Shown here: positions 44,391 through 56,200 of the stretch, piece after piece
Layout: each line of letters starts with the position of its first letter
How positions within the stretch are numbered: the stretch's first letter is position 1
Source: Rhynchopus sp. YZ270_cl-10
Taxonomy: Eukaryota; Euglenozoa; Diplonemea; Diplonemida; Diplonemidae
Reading direction: 5' to 3'
DNA length: 64,000 nt
NCBI GenBank assembly: GCA_964035575.1
Contig: OZ037874.1
Span: 930,001-994,000 of the forward strand
Translations under genes and position numbers: made by a program
Notes under the pieces: model-generated
The model's input: only the letters and a program-made list of their open reading frames with translations
Told to the model about the DNA's origin: nothing
Database searches by the model: none

Positions 44391-45900
44391 CCTCACTACA
44401 CACACACAATGGAATAATCACGAAAAACAAAAGCACACGGGCAACTAACGAGGGATCAACAACCTTTTTGTAATTCATTGGCACAAAACGAGTGGCGACA
44501 CTAACTAAGCCGACACGAATACACCGCGAACCACTCGAATCGCTCGAATACACCGCGCCTCAGGCATCACAGAGGGGATGATCGACTACGCGACTGCATG
44601 CGAAAGGATTCGCTCCACGTTGCACTTTGCGGGAAGTGACTTCCGTCTGCGGACTCGCGGGGAAGCACGCATGGGGTGCGCTATGTTCCAGGCACGCTTC
44701 GTGGGGTCCATCCTCCCGCACTGCCCTGAGCAGTTAACACGATGCTTATACTGCGTCTTTAAACGCTGTTCCGCCTCTCTTCCGAGCACATCAACAAAAA
44801 CTGTTGGACTTACCTTGAAGAGTTTATTCGGGGTTGGCGGTTCTCCGTGCCGGAACTGCGGCAGAACGGGTAAAATTCGTTTTCTGTGCATACTGCACCG
44901 ATGCGCACACAATACCCTACGCACACCTCCGACGCCTCGTCGTCCTCTTCCCTGACGAAGGCAAACCGCTGCTCTCTGCCTTAGAAGAAAACGCCGCCTT
45001 TACCACCCCAGAGACCTTCAGCGCCTGGCCCTGCGGATGGTATCCGAACACCCAACATAACCACTTTCGCTTTTTGTCTGGATGTACGAATTTGAAGATA
45101 TGCTATGCCAAGAAGGGCTGCGTCCACACCATGTTCAGTTGTTAACCTCTTCTGAAGGCGCGATGTCATCGTACGAAGAAGAGAAGGCACGCTCTCTCGC
45201 CTCCATGACCGGCCTCCCGCAAGACAAAGTGGACAAAATCTTGAAAATTCACAGAAACTCCAAGAAGGCTCTGCTACAGGAACGCTCGACTGAAAGGTTT
45301 TTTCAGACGCCTTATCATCCCTCCCACAGTCTCTCGACGTCGAGAGCTGTTCCGTGTGTTAGACCACACAGAGTGCGCTTCTGTTAAAGACCTGCTATCT
45401 GCTATGGCCGTGTCTTCATGGTGATCAGGAGGAGAAGGTGTAGTTTTGCTTTTAGCTTTTTGATGCAACGAAGTAGGGGGGCTTGGACGTGCCGCGTTCA
45501 CGGAGTTGGTGGATGCGTTGTGGGTGGTCGTAGCTGGGCAAGATGCGGAGCAAAACAAGCAATGCATCTCAGGGTTGTGGAAATTGCCTCTTTGGGAAGA
45601 GGGGAAGAGCACCCCTACCCCGCCTCCACGCATCTCGTTGGAACGTTTTTTCGCATTGGGCGAAGCAAAGCGCGCTTGGAGAAGAATTCGTCGCAACCGT
45701 TTGGAAATGCGTTTTGATTGACCGTAACATCCGCCCAGCGACTCCCGCAGAAGAACTGCAGGTAGTAGGCCGGCGAAATGTACCAACATTTCACCCATTG
45801 CGATTAGGTGAAGTGGGAACCGTATGGTATCTGGTGGACAAAGTGGGGTACAAGGCTTGGGAAGCGCTTCTCAGTGGGCCATCCGCGTTGTCGCCGACAC
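44391..45900 (+). other. 5' interior of the retroelement, gag-like or unknown
   Basis: Only short open stretches remain. One contains a possible zinc-binding C-x2-C. No family is recognised, and this is treated as fossil. Confidence 0.3.
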
Positions 45901-47600
45901 TACCGCACTATAGGGACAGCAGCACTGCGCTGGTGGAGGAGGATACAGGGCTCGGTGCCTTTTCAGGTGGCGACCCAGATGAAAAGTCGTTCAGTTTCTG
46001 ACAGTTGAGGATGAACCGTGACCCTCCGCTGGCCTTGGGTACCAGAGAAGCTGGCATGGCTAGGAGTGGTGAGAAAGATAGCACTTTGATAACCCCGCAG
46101 GCCTCCAATCCCTTCACGTGGTCCAGCATTCTGTCATATCGCATCACCACCTCCGGTCCGCACCCTGGGGCATATTTGGCGGATTTTCGCACGTGTGCCG
46201 TTTTGCTCTGAGGCATGTAGTGAAGCAGGCTGTCCACAGTATGATGCCTCGAGAGGTACAGAATGTTTATCCAGCTCGCCTCCGTTTTGGAGCAATTCAT
46301 CTACCTGTTTTGAGTTTGCCGTTCTCATCTAGACCCCTCGGTTGTTCAGCAGAGGTACTGCATGCGCGACAACTAACGGAGATTGTGCGACAACTGCCGC
46401 GAGGCCAGCTCCATGTCAATGATCTGTCCCATGCGCACTCCTCTTCCTCCAATTCACGAAGTGATCAACATAATCATCTTTTCAGCGTCGTTAGCAACCG
46501 CCGATATCCGCTTCGCCTTTTTCCAATTTCCCCTCACAGCCGATATTCAAAAATATTTTTTTTTTGGGATGAACATTGGGGAAAGCAGGGGAGACTACAC
46601 CCATGATGTCATGCGCCGTATGCCTTTAGGACGGAAGCGGGCCCCGTACATTGCTTAGAGAAGTCGTAGATGCTGATACCAGAAGACGAGGGGTTTCGGG
46701 AGTCCAAACTGCAATGTGCTGACTTCTTCCACCGCTTTCTGTTGAGGAAGTCAGGAGTGGAGTGGAAGATAGGACGACATGGAGGGGCCGTCCCAGCAGG
46801 TCACCACCCTGGGTTTGGAGTTCGACCTCCTGAGGAAATATTTTCGAATGAGTACGAAATGGATTCGCAGGCCGGAGGAGGTGAGGGAGCCGAGTTTGGT
46901 GTCGTTCGGAGATGTGCTCCCAGGCAATTCTTTCGAATCACGGGCTGGGGAGCTTCCTGCAAGCAGAGGAAGCTGTGCTTTCCGTAGGCCACTCTGCCTT
47001 ACCTCAGCAGAGTTGGTCGTCACGGGGCAGGCGATGTGGCTCGCTGGGGTGATCCCTTCGAGGTGCCTGTATCGGTTCGCAAAGAACTGCATGAGGCGTG
47101 GGGGATTCTGATCCGGAACGAGTGGTACACACCCAAAAGAACGCGCCTTTGTACAGAGGATGGTCGGACGCTTCGTCTACAGCATGGGAGGTAATCCTTG
47201 AGACACTTTTTCCGTGGTGCGTAGACGCAGAGAAGATGGGTACTTTCGTGGTTTCGAGTCGACATATTTTTTTGAAGGAAATGCTGGCGGCCCTACAGTG
47301 TATGGCGATGGCAGCGAAGGAACCGGGGTAAAGGACCTTTGCATTTTTGTGGATAACGCTGCAGTGGTGTCGACAATCAATTCGGGCCATTCGTCGTACT
47401 ACCTCGGGAATGAGATTCTGTGTTTGCTGTTCGCACTTGGGGACAATCGAGGGATGCACATCTTTTCGGAATGGGTCCCTTCAGATTTTGAGAAGGCCGA
47501 CACCCGCGGCACCGCTCACCCGAATACTCAACCGTCTCACCAAAAAGATGGCGACAAGGCTGGACACGAAAAAATTGGTAGCGACCGCCGTCTCTAATAG
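45900..47600. other. Reverse transcriptase and RNase H remains of the retroelement
   Basis: RT-like phrases include SRFILNCQKLND, FAFFQFPLTADIQKYF and GLEFDLLRKYFRMS. RNase H-like phrases include SDASSTAW, IFVDNAAVVSTINSGHSS and FSEWVPSDFEKADT. These are family-typical, but the region is broken and is described only as a fossil. Confidence 0.75.
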
Positions 47601-47628
47601 GAGGGTTACTGGGTACAAACAGACGAAT

Positions 47629-48264
47629 CCGCCCTCACGGGTATGAGCTAACCTCCCGCCTACAATGGCACGAGTGAACCGATCCGCCCTCACGGGTATG
47701 AATGAGCCATCCACCCTCACGGGTATGAGTGTGCTTTCCGCCATCACGATTGACTGATTCTCTGCCCTCACGGTTCGTGTGAACCGATCCGCCCTCACAG
47801 GCATGAGTGCGCCTTCCGCCCTCACGGGTACGAGTGAACCTATCCGCCCTCACGGGTATGAGTGAGCCATCCGCCCTCACGGGTACGTGAACCTATCCGC
47901 CCTCACGGGTACCGCCATCACGGTGTAGACTGATCTTCCGCCCTCACGGGCACGAGTGAACCTATCCGCCCTCACGGGTATGAGTGTACCTTCCGCCATC
48001 ACGATTTGGACTGATCTTCCGCCCTCACGGGTGCGTGTACCTATCCGCCCTCACGGGTACCGCCATCACGGTGTAGACCGATCTTCCGCCCTCACGGGTA
48101 CGAGTGAACCTATTCGCCCTCACGGGTATGAGTGAGCCATCCGCCCTCACGGGTATGAATGCACCTTCCGCCCTCACGGGTACGAGTGATCTTCCGCCCT
48201 CACGGGTATGAGTGAGCCATCCGCCCTCACGGGTATGAATGCACCTTCCGCCCTCACGGGTATG
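47629..48264. repeat. Minisatellite of about 27 bp within the retroelement
   Basis: About two dozen units of CCGCCCTCACGGGTATGAGTG plus a variable tail such as (A/T)(A/G)CCATC or AACCTAT. Some units read CCGCCATCACGG. It ends about 190 bp before repeat B1. Confidence 0.9.
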
Positions 48265-48454
48265 GCTGTTTTTAACTTTGGGCATGATGGCTCTATAGGC
48301 TGTGAGAGGGTTGATCTGTCGCTGAGATGATCCGCCTGTTCAGGGCATGAATTTATTTATGCACAAAGATCCCCTCCACAGGTGCGTCAAGGACGTTAAA
48401 AACAGCTGCGGGTTCTGCCTGCTACGCAGTCCCTCCCTTCGTTCGGGATTTGGG

Positions 48455-48732
48455 GCGATCAACGAAAAAACTTTCTCTCTTTTTTTCCTTGTTTTCGTTT
48501 CTTTTTACTGAATATCTATCTAAAAAAGGAAGAGTTTTATTTTTGAATATACGAGAATCGTCATATAAAAATAAAACTCTGTTTTTAGATAGTGCTTGCC
48601 GAATTACTCCCCAGATTCATTCACTCAGGGACACTAATTCGAGCGATCAACGAAAAAACTTTCTCTCTTTTTTTCCTTGTTTTCGTTTCTTTTTACTGAA
48701 TATCTATCTAAAAAAGGAAGAGTTTTATTTTT
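48455..48732 (+). repeat. Right split direct repeats B1-A2-B2
   Basis: B1 is 48455-48544, A2 is 48545-48642, B2 is 48643-48732. B1 and B2 match over their whole 90 bp (GCGATCAACGAAAAAACTTT ...). A2 matches A1 at 44268. Confidence 0.9.
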
Positions 48733-48764
48733 TTTTTTTTTTGTTACGATTTCAGTCCTCCTTA

Positions 48765-50895
48765 CTGGGGGGGGGTAGGGGGCGTAATGGCTTAAGGAAG
48801 GGTGAAGCTTTTTGAATATTTTCACTTTTTTCCCGGAAAAAGTTAATAAATCTGCAAAAAACCGGCGGGGTACACCCTGGGATCTACGATCTAGGTCAGA
48901 GAACCCACTGAAACCACCAATGGACGACTTAGGGACAAAAACAATTTGGTTTTTTTTGAAAAAATGACTCCAAAACATGTAACAAAAATGTAACGGAAAA
49001 AGGCCGATTTAAGGCTTACTCTTGCATGGAACTTTAAAGTGACTTGGAGTCGTCTAAGGTGTCGAAAACACACCCAAATCGATTTTTTTGGGGTTTGTAT
49101 GGGTATTTCTATGTGATTTTGGGGAAAATTTCGTCGAAAATGGGTTTATTTTTGTGGCAAAAGGCCGTGAAGGCCCCATTTTTGCCCAATTTTACCGTAT
49201 TTTTTGAGTTTTTTTTCAAAAAAAAAATCCAATTTAAAGTTGTAAGTACATGTCTGTGGCCTCCAAGGACCCCCGCATGTCATCCTGCCACTTCATGGGG
49301 GGTGTAACCCACCATGTTTGGGGGAAAGTACGTCGAGGGATGCGCCCCAAAATTCACTCTTGCATCGCGTAACGGTTGCGTAACGGTTGCAAAACGCACC
49401 TTTCCCTCAAATACCCCGCATGTGTTGCATGACCACCCAAAGTGCTGTAGCGTCATCTAAAGTGTCCAAAACACACCCAAAATGATTTTTCTGGGGTTAT
49501 CAGGGTGTTTATATGTGTTTTTGGGGCTTTATCAGTCGAAAATATGACATTTTTTTGGGTTTTTTTGGGCACCGAGGCCCTATTTTAGCCCGATTTTGCT
49601 GCGTTTTTTGCGTATTTTTTCATATTTTTTTTCAAGTTAAAGTTGTAAGTACACGTCGTTGGCCTCCAAGGACCCCCACATGTCATCCTGCCACCTCCTG
49701 GGGGGTGTAACCCACCATGTTTGGGGGAAAGTACGTTAAGGGATGCACCCCAAACCCCAATGCAAGAGTGGGGACGCAGGTTTGGTAAGCGTCCGAAAGT
49801 GTCCAAGCGTCCCCACTCTTGCATTGGGGAGATCCCAGGGTGTACCCCGCCGGTTTTTTGCAGATTTATTAACTTTTTCCGGGAAAAAAGTGAAAATATT
49901 CAAAAAGCTTCACCCTTCCTTAAGCCATTACGCCCCCTACTGGGGGGGGGCTAATACAAGTACCCCTGGGTAATACAAGTACCCCTGCAAATACAAGTAC
50001 CCCCCGGGTTTTTCGATTTAAATTAATTTATATTTTTAATACAAGTACCCCCCACTTTTGTGTACGTTTTTCTTAGCAGGTGGTGCCAAAAAAAATTTCC
50101 CAGCAATTTTTACCCACAAAAAATCGAGAATTTTTTTTTTCTATTTCGGTGCCAGGCTTTGCGCTAATTGTTGGCCCTTGGCCCGGGATTTTTGGATATT
50201 TTTGTGGTGCGTTTTTTGCAAACCGGGTTTCTTTACCAAAACCAGAGAATCTCATATTTCATAGTAAGGGTACTTTAGAGTGTTTTTGTACACACATGTG
50301 ACCCCACCGTGGAGAGCAATCAGCTCGCGCAATCAAAAGAAAGCAGATAAAAGAGAAAAGAAAAAACGAAAAAAGTTGGGTACCGTGCACCTGCGGGGCT
50401 ACCTGTTCCCAGTCAAAAACACCACAATTTCATCTGAATTTGGGTTTTCAGACTGAAAATGCCCCTTGTTTAGGAGTCTGGGTTCATATTTTGTGAAAAT
50501 TTAAGTCACTAAAATTTTGTCTATTTTTCCGAATATGCCCCACCACAACGCGGGATTGGCTCGGAAATGCCACAAAACACTGTTTTTTCACCCCAGACAT
50601 TACCCGTCGCAACTATTTGAGGTGCGTTTTTTTGGGCCCGAAACATGATTTTTCAGATTTTTTCCAAAAGTTAGCGCGAAGCCTGCTTCGCACCTTTTCT
50701 CTTTTCTCGATTTTTCGGATTTTTGCTAAGGCGTTGTCCCATACAAAAAAAAATTTTCCCCCCCATACAAAATGTACAGGGAAAAAGTTTTTAATACAAG
50801 TACCCCCATCACCTTTTTTATTTTTGAAAAACCCGGATCTATTAGTTTTACCCGCTCAATACAAGTACCCGGTACTTGTATTAGCTCCCCCCCAG
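48765..50895. mobile_element. TA-target inverted-repeat element, interrupted by a second element
   Basis: Its ends are CTGGGGGGGGGCTAATACAAGTACC-like inverted repeats; the left end is split by the element at 48776-49939. Flanks read CCTCCTTA and TAAGATCGC. An unoccupied relative at about 58990-59045 reads CCTCCTTAAGATCGC, which implies duplication of TA, as in Tc1/mariner-type insertion. ATACAAGTACCCC recurs inside. There is no coding capacity. Confidence 0.65.
48776..49939. mobile_element. Mutator-like non-autonomous element with 110-bp perfect inverted repeats
   Basis: Left repeat 48776-48885 is the exact reverse complement of 49830-49939. CTGGGGGGGGG stands directly before (48765-48775) and after (49940-49950), an 11-bp (or 9-bp G-run) target duplication. 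Long terminal repeats with a 9-11-bp duplication fit Mutator-like elements. Inside, a segment of about 110 bp (GTAAGTACATGTCTGTGGCC ...) is repeated about 405 bp apart (49234 and 49647). No transposase is seen. Confidence 0.75.
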
Positions 50896-51079
50896 TAAGA
50901 TCGCTTCCCCCAAATGCAGCACCTTGCTCATGACCGTGTCTGTACCTGAAAGCAGGTATTGCATGTAACCCCACCCAGCAACGTATAGTAGGCACCGAAA
51001 GGTATTGAAAATGCCTTCAGTGATGCTTTTCTGCCAGCCTTTGTGTGCATAGGCACATCCACATCTGACTCTAATGTTT

Positions 51080-51336
51080 CCAATCTGCGAGAAACCCCCC
51101 AACAAAGAGGCCCGATGAGATACCGATGCGTTTCCCTTTACTTTGCTTCACCCAACAGAGGAGACCGCCAAGGGTAAGGGATGCACCCCCCTCCTCCCTA
51201 TAAGCGTTTTTAAAAATAGGATGGAGCACCCCGGTCCGAAAAGGAATACAGCCACCCCCTCCTCCCGTGGTGTGTGTTTCAGTGGACGTGGGGTGTTGTC
51301 TCTCTGAAGGGAAAGGTTGTCGGTAAATCGGCTTCG
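51080..51336. repeat. 3'-flank module with an internal insertion
   Basis: It matches the other copies but carries about 65 extra bases (about 51199-51263) bordered by a repeated CACCCCCTCCTCCC. Confidence 0.8.
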
Positions 51337-51440
51337 TGTTTCGGGGTTGTGTTTTGTCTTTTGTTTTTGTTACACCCTTTAGTGCTTACTGTTTGTGTTA
51401 TAAATAGTAAGTATATGAATGTAGTTTTTGTTTTTTGTAA

Positions 51441-51709
51441 AAGGTGGCTAAGTGCGTGAGGCTTAGTATCATCTTACCAACGTTTCTCCCTTTCCCTACT
51501 TTTCCGCCGTTTATTTCCCCACAACGATAGTAAATGGGGAAATGACATTGTCCCAAACAACATAAGCTGTGACGAGGAAACAAGCTCCCCGCAACCGGAG
51601 CGTGGACGTGGATAACGCTTGTGGAGCAGATGTGCATGCACGTGAGGCATATTCACATTGCAATGACAACAGCGTCTCTCACCTCTCCTCCAGATGAGGT
51701 TCATCTTAC
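51441..51709. repeat. Second spacer module, copy 3
   Basis: It is almost identical to the 24751 and 31984 copies. Confidence 0.85.
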
Positions 51710-51821
51710 AAAGTCTTTTCTTTCTCGTTTTGTTATTTGTGTGGACGAATGAAGGGACCTCCTTGTTTCACTTCGAACTTCCATTTTGTTTGCGGGTTTT
51801 CTCGACAACGTAAACCTGCCC

Positions 51822-51839
51822 CCTCGCTCGACCAACGTA
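51822..51839 (+). promoter_or_regulatory. Conserved 18-nt upstream motif, gene F
   Basis: The motif is the same, about 1.37 kb before the gene F start. The 52133-52602 element lies between the two. Confidence 0.5.
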
Positions 51840-52132
51840 CTATGAACGATGTGTACAATATGCGCTTTGTGCACACGCATTCGTCTTTCACATTATTCTC
51901 ATTTTTTGTTTTTTGCTTCATTTTTTTTTTGTTTCGTTTTTGGGTGTTGTTGCCCAAGGCTCGACTTTTTTTTTTTTTTTTTTTTTGTAACACCATCTTT
52001 TTAGTTTTTTCGTCACAACGGTCATATCTGACGAGGTGGGCTCCTGTGTAAATACGTGTGCATATGACATTTTGTTTGATATTTTCTTTTTTCTTTACTT
52101 TCTTTTCATTTCGTTAAGAAACGAAAGTATAT

Positions 52133-52602
52133 GGTGTGTTCCGGGGTATGGGATTTTACACATCTTCACAACTCTTCACAAATTTTCACAACATAATTTT
52201 GGCCATATTTTTGTGAAGAGTTGTGAATTGAAATGAAAATTTGGATGAAAAAAGCACAGGCGTTGTGAAGAGTTGTGAATTGGAGAGAAAAAGGGGGGGT
52301 TTTCCCAATTCACAACTCTTCACAACTCTTCACAACTTCTGTGTTTTTTTCATCCAAATTTTCATTTTATGATTACATGCAATGCTAAAAGGAAATTGAA
52401 CACCGTACCCTACTCCCATCCTTTTTCCATTTTTCTAATCCGGGGCGGGTTGGAGTAGAGCCACATTTCACCGACAGGTCGAGGTGTGTGCGTTTCACCA
52501 CAAACTATTCACAAAAATATGGCCAAAATTATGTTGTGAAAATTTGCGAAAGTTTGTGAAGAGTTGTGAAGATGTGTAAAATCCCATACCCCGGAACACA
52601 CC
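52133..52602. mobile_element. 470-bp foldback element in the gene F leader
   Basis: Inverted repeats of about 85-100 bp begin GGTGTGTTCCGGGGTATGGG at both ends. The first 50 bp are identical; the right arm has about 10 extra bases. AGTATAT stands on both sides (52126-52132, 52603-52609). The middle (about 52370-52505) resembles the array's own spacer at 3190-3230/3505-3545 and 18035-18320. Confidence 0.75.
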
Positions 52603-52609
52603 AGTATAT

Positions 52610-53141
52610 GAAATAATATTTTCTATTTGTTGTTCTGTGCTCTCATCCTGGGCTGGCATCGTGTGGGTCAGCAGGAGGTGTGCCTGCATCAATAGCTACC
52701 ACTTCTTTTTCAAATACAAGAGCCCCTTTTAAAGGGCTTTGTTGGCTTTCTTTAGCTTTTTACCACCCTCTCTGCAGAAGCAACAAAAGCATACCAGCTT
52801 GCTGGTGGACAGCTCCATCTTTATTCTCAAGATATGATTATAATCATTTTCATTCCGTAAACTATCGCATTGCTTGCCAGATGTATGTGCACCACAGCAC
52901 ATTCATTCACCAAGCTTTCTTTATTTTCCGTTGAGTGTTCTGGCGACTTCGTTTTCTCAAAACACGCCACTACCTCAGATGAATGCGTATTATTCTTACC
53001 TGGAATACAAGACAATGGACCAACGTAGGGTCTTTGCGTCTGAAAGGTTTGCTTGTCCTTCCAACCAAAGCATATTTTTCCACAACAAAAGCCACCCGCC
53101 CCTTCCCTCTGTTCTTTTCAACGTAACCAACCACTCCCACC
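52610..53141. other. Gene F proximal leader
   Basis: It is nearly identical to the gene E leader (38600-39125), including the GATATGATTATAATCATT block at about 52831. No separate gene is seen. Confidence 0.6.
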
Positions 53142-53183
53142 ATGCTCCTGACTACCCCTCAACAGAAGACAACGCTTTTTTAA
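53142..53183 (+). promoter_or_regulatory. uORF, 13 codons, before gene F
   Basis: The peptide is MLLTTPQQKTTLF. It closes 28 nt before the gene start, unlike its near-twin before gene E. Confidence 0.5.
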
Positions 53184-53211
53184 AAAACCTCTTTTTTTTC
53201 TTTTTGTTGCA

Positions 53212-56200
53212 ATGGGTTCCGATCCGCCAAAAGCCTCCGATTTGCCAGAGCCGGGTGACAACAATAAGTCTGCCGGGGTGAGTGCGCAGGCCTTGCTGAT
53301 GGAGAACTACACAACACCGTCGTTGCCGGTCTCAGGTGGGTCCTCCATGTGCGCATCGTACGCTCCTGTGGACGGGTCTGCCCCACAGGTGCACATCTTC
53401 ATCATTGGCACTGACGACAAGCAGACCGTGCACCACTACCAACAGAACCCTGCCAGCTTCACTGGCTGGGATGGTGAGGACATCGGCCTCACTGGGTCCA
53501 GCACCGAACAGCTGGTTGCAGGCTACGATGACAAGGGACTCGTTCTGTTCAGGCTCAGCACCTCCCTCGAGGTGAGCTACATGCGTGCCATCCCCATCGG
53601 CAAGAAGGGCAGAGTGACCTTCCTCCCAAAGACGTGGACGAACATCGGGGCATTCCCGTCTGGACACAAGAACAAGAACAGAGTGCTCTCGCTTGGCCAG
53701 GACATGCGTCTGTACGCAGGGTGGGAGCGGACCAGCGACCCCAACAAGAAACTGGTGTGGGAGATCGACTGGTCGAAGACGTCGGACAACTGGACACAGC
53801 TGGAAATGGGCAGTCAGCACAAACACTTCTACACCCTGAAGGGTGGTGACGATACTGTGTTCACGTCTCTGTCGGATGACAAGGGGAACAAACGCTTCAT
53901 CAAGTATTGGAACGGACAAGACAAGTCGTGGACGACAATCTGGTCAAACAGCAAGAACAAAAGCGAGCAGCTGGAGGTCACGACACTGCCGCAACAGAAG
54001 AACCGCATTGGGGTGTACTCACGCGAATCGACGAAGCGTTTGTACTGGCAGTCGTATGACACCTCCACAAAGAAGACGACGTCCACGGAGCTGATGGACG
54101 GCAAGGACATCATCGACTTCACTGTCGTGCAAGGGGAGACGTCTGAGTTCGAAAAGATCTTCGCTGTGACGGAGGACAACCTTCTGTACTCAGTGTCTTA
54201 CAACGGGACGGACTTCTCCACCCCCATTCAGGTGGGTGGAGCTGCGTCTGACATCATCGGCGCTTCCTTTCCTGGGGACACGAACCACGCAGCACTGTTC
54301 TACGCACACACTTCGGGGAACCTTGTGGAGATGACACAGAGCAGCGACGATGCCTTTCAACGTACACACGTTACCATCGAACCGGAGGAGACGACCAAAG
54401 ACGCACACTCCTCGCGTGGGGTCACTGCAGGGTACCACCTTGGTTCCCCAGTTGTGTTCTCGATGAAGGACTCCACATCGACACCGCACATCCACCGCTT
54501 CACTGCAAACTCGGAGGCAGACATCCTCAAGCACCTTTGGACACAAGACGAGGCCGACTTTCCGAAGGGCAACATCCCCTCTTCCATCTGGACGACCACA
54601 GACAGCAATGGCCGCATCGTGCTCTTCTGTGAGGACGACAAAGGTGGAGTCTGGGTGCGCACCTTTGGTGTGCCTCAGGGGTGGCAGTCCCTTGGGAATG
54701 GACCTTCGGGCGGGACCTCGAAGGTCTTCAGTGCGGGGCTGGTGAACGACGTCGTGACGCTGATGTCAGTTGTGACGTTTACATCGGAGACGAAGGTGTA
54801 CAATGTGATTGTCACTGCTGGCGACGACTTTGGGAAGTGGAAGCAGGCGACGTCGAACGACCATGGCAGTGCGACCAGCGTTTCTGTTGGGCGGACCAGC
54901 TTCGCAGACGGGTTTTTCACGAACTCGAAGAATGGTGGGATCTACTTTTATGAGTTGGGGACCCAGACCTCGAAGCAGACGTACTCGAAGGGCACCAGGT
55001 ACGACACAGTGTACGCAACCCCCACCAGCACGGACGAAGTCATTGCGGAGTCGTTGTTAACACTGCACTACGTGACCCCGGTTGAGGATGTGCGCATTTC
55101 ATCGACATCATTTGCCCCAGGCAAGCTTTCGATGTACTACAACAAGTCGAACCAACTTCAGCTCCTGGACAGCTACTTCCAGTTGCCAACCATGACCTTC
55201 CGCATGACGATGACGTCCCCAGGTGTTTTCTCCACCGCCATGCTGGTGGCGTCAGGCAGCTATGACCCCATCGGACTCAGTGACGAACTCATCTTCGGAC
55301 GTGACACAAAGAAGATTCCCGCGCAGTTCCAGAGAAAGCGCCATGGTCCTAATCCGACCTACACCGTTCCCAGGCTCCAGCAGAAGACTGGAGACAACGA
55401 CGAACGTCCGCTGTCCCGATTTGCATCGTGGAACATCAACTTCATGGTGACGGACAAGAACGGGGCTGGTGTTGCGAACACGAAGGTGTCGTACAAGCCT
55501 GTTGCGGACGACGTGGTGCTGCGTGTGAACGGGAAGCTTGTGAGCGTTGGGCAGAGCGACCCAGAGATGGTTGCGTTCACAAACGCACGTGGTGTTGTCA
55601 ACGTGATGAGTGTTGCTGACTCCCTGAACGCCCCTGTGTTCGAGGTGTGGACAGACCTGCACACCGACCTTGACAACGAAGCCACGTCTGTCATGGAGCC
55701 GAACAACGAGGAGCAGCTGTTCCTTGGGAAGGTGACACTTGAGGAGCTTCAGAACGCAACCGTGCGCGATCTGGAAAGCGACGGCGAAAGTGACGACGAA
55801 CGCGAACCGTTGTTCCCATCGGACCAGAAGGGACTTGACCAGCAGTTCGTGTTGGGACTCCACGCAACTGTGAACGCAGGCAAGCAGTCGACAGACATCA
55901 CAAACGCATTCGACCTGAGCTCCATCACCTCACGCAACAGCAGGGGCACCATCCTCCACTCGACCACCCACGCACGTGCACACGAAATCCGCCGACTGGA
56001 CCCAAAGACGAACGCGAAGACAAGCTTCCACATCGAGTACACGACGTCCTCGGAGGGGGTGAAGGGTGTCAAGTACCAGGCGCTGCCACAAAGCGCCGTG
56101 TCCAAGATTATCGACAACATGCCAGGCGAGGACTTCATCGGCACGTATGGTGAGCTTATGGCGAGTGCGAACGGAGGCTTTGTGGAAGTGACGCAAACAG

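Larger units (their letters stand above)
44268..48732 (+). mobile_element. Broken DIRS-group-like (Ngaro/PAT-type) retroelement
   Basis: This is a fossil element of about 4.5 kb. Its ends show the split direct repeat layout A1 ... B1-A2-B2 known for Ngaro/PAT-type members of the DIRS group. Inside are recognisable reverse transcriptase and RNase H pieces, and a minisatellite in the 3' part. It is clearly broken: at least several disruptions and some internal rearrangement are evident. A tyrosine recombinase, expected for the group, was not recognised. The left and right A repeats are identical over 123 bp, so this copy may be fairly young despite its broken coding part. Confidence 0.65.

Noticed and set aside
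47629-48264. CRISPR-like array
   Set aside because: The units are continuous tandem repeats with slight variation and no unique spacers, in eukaryotic DNA within a retroelement.
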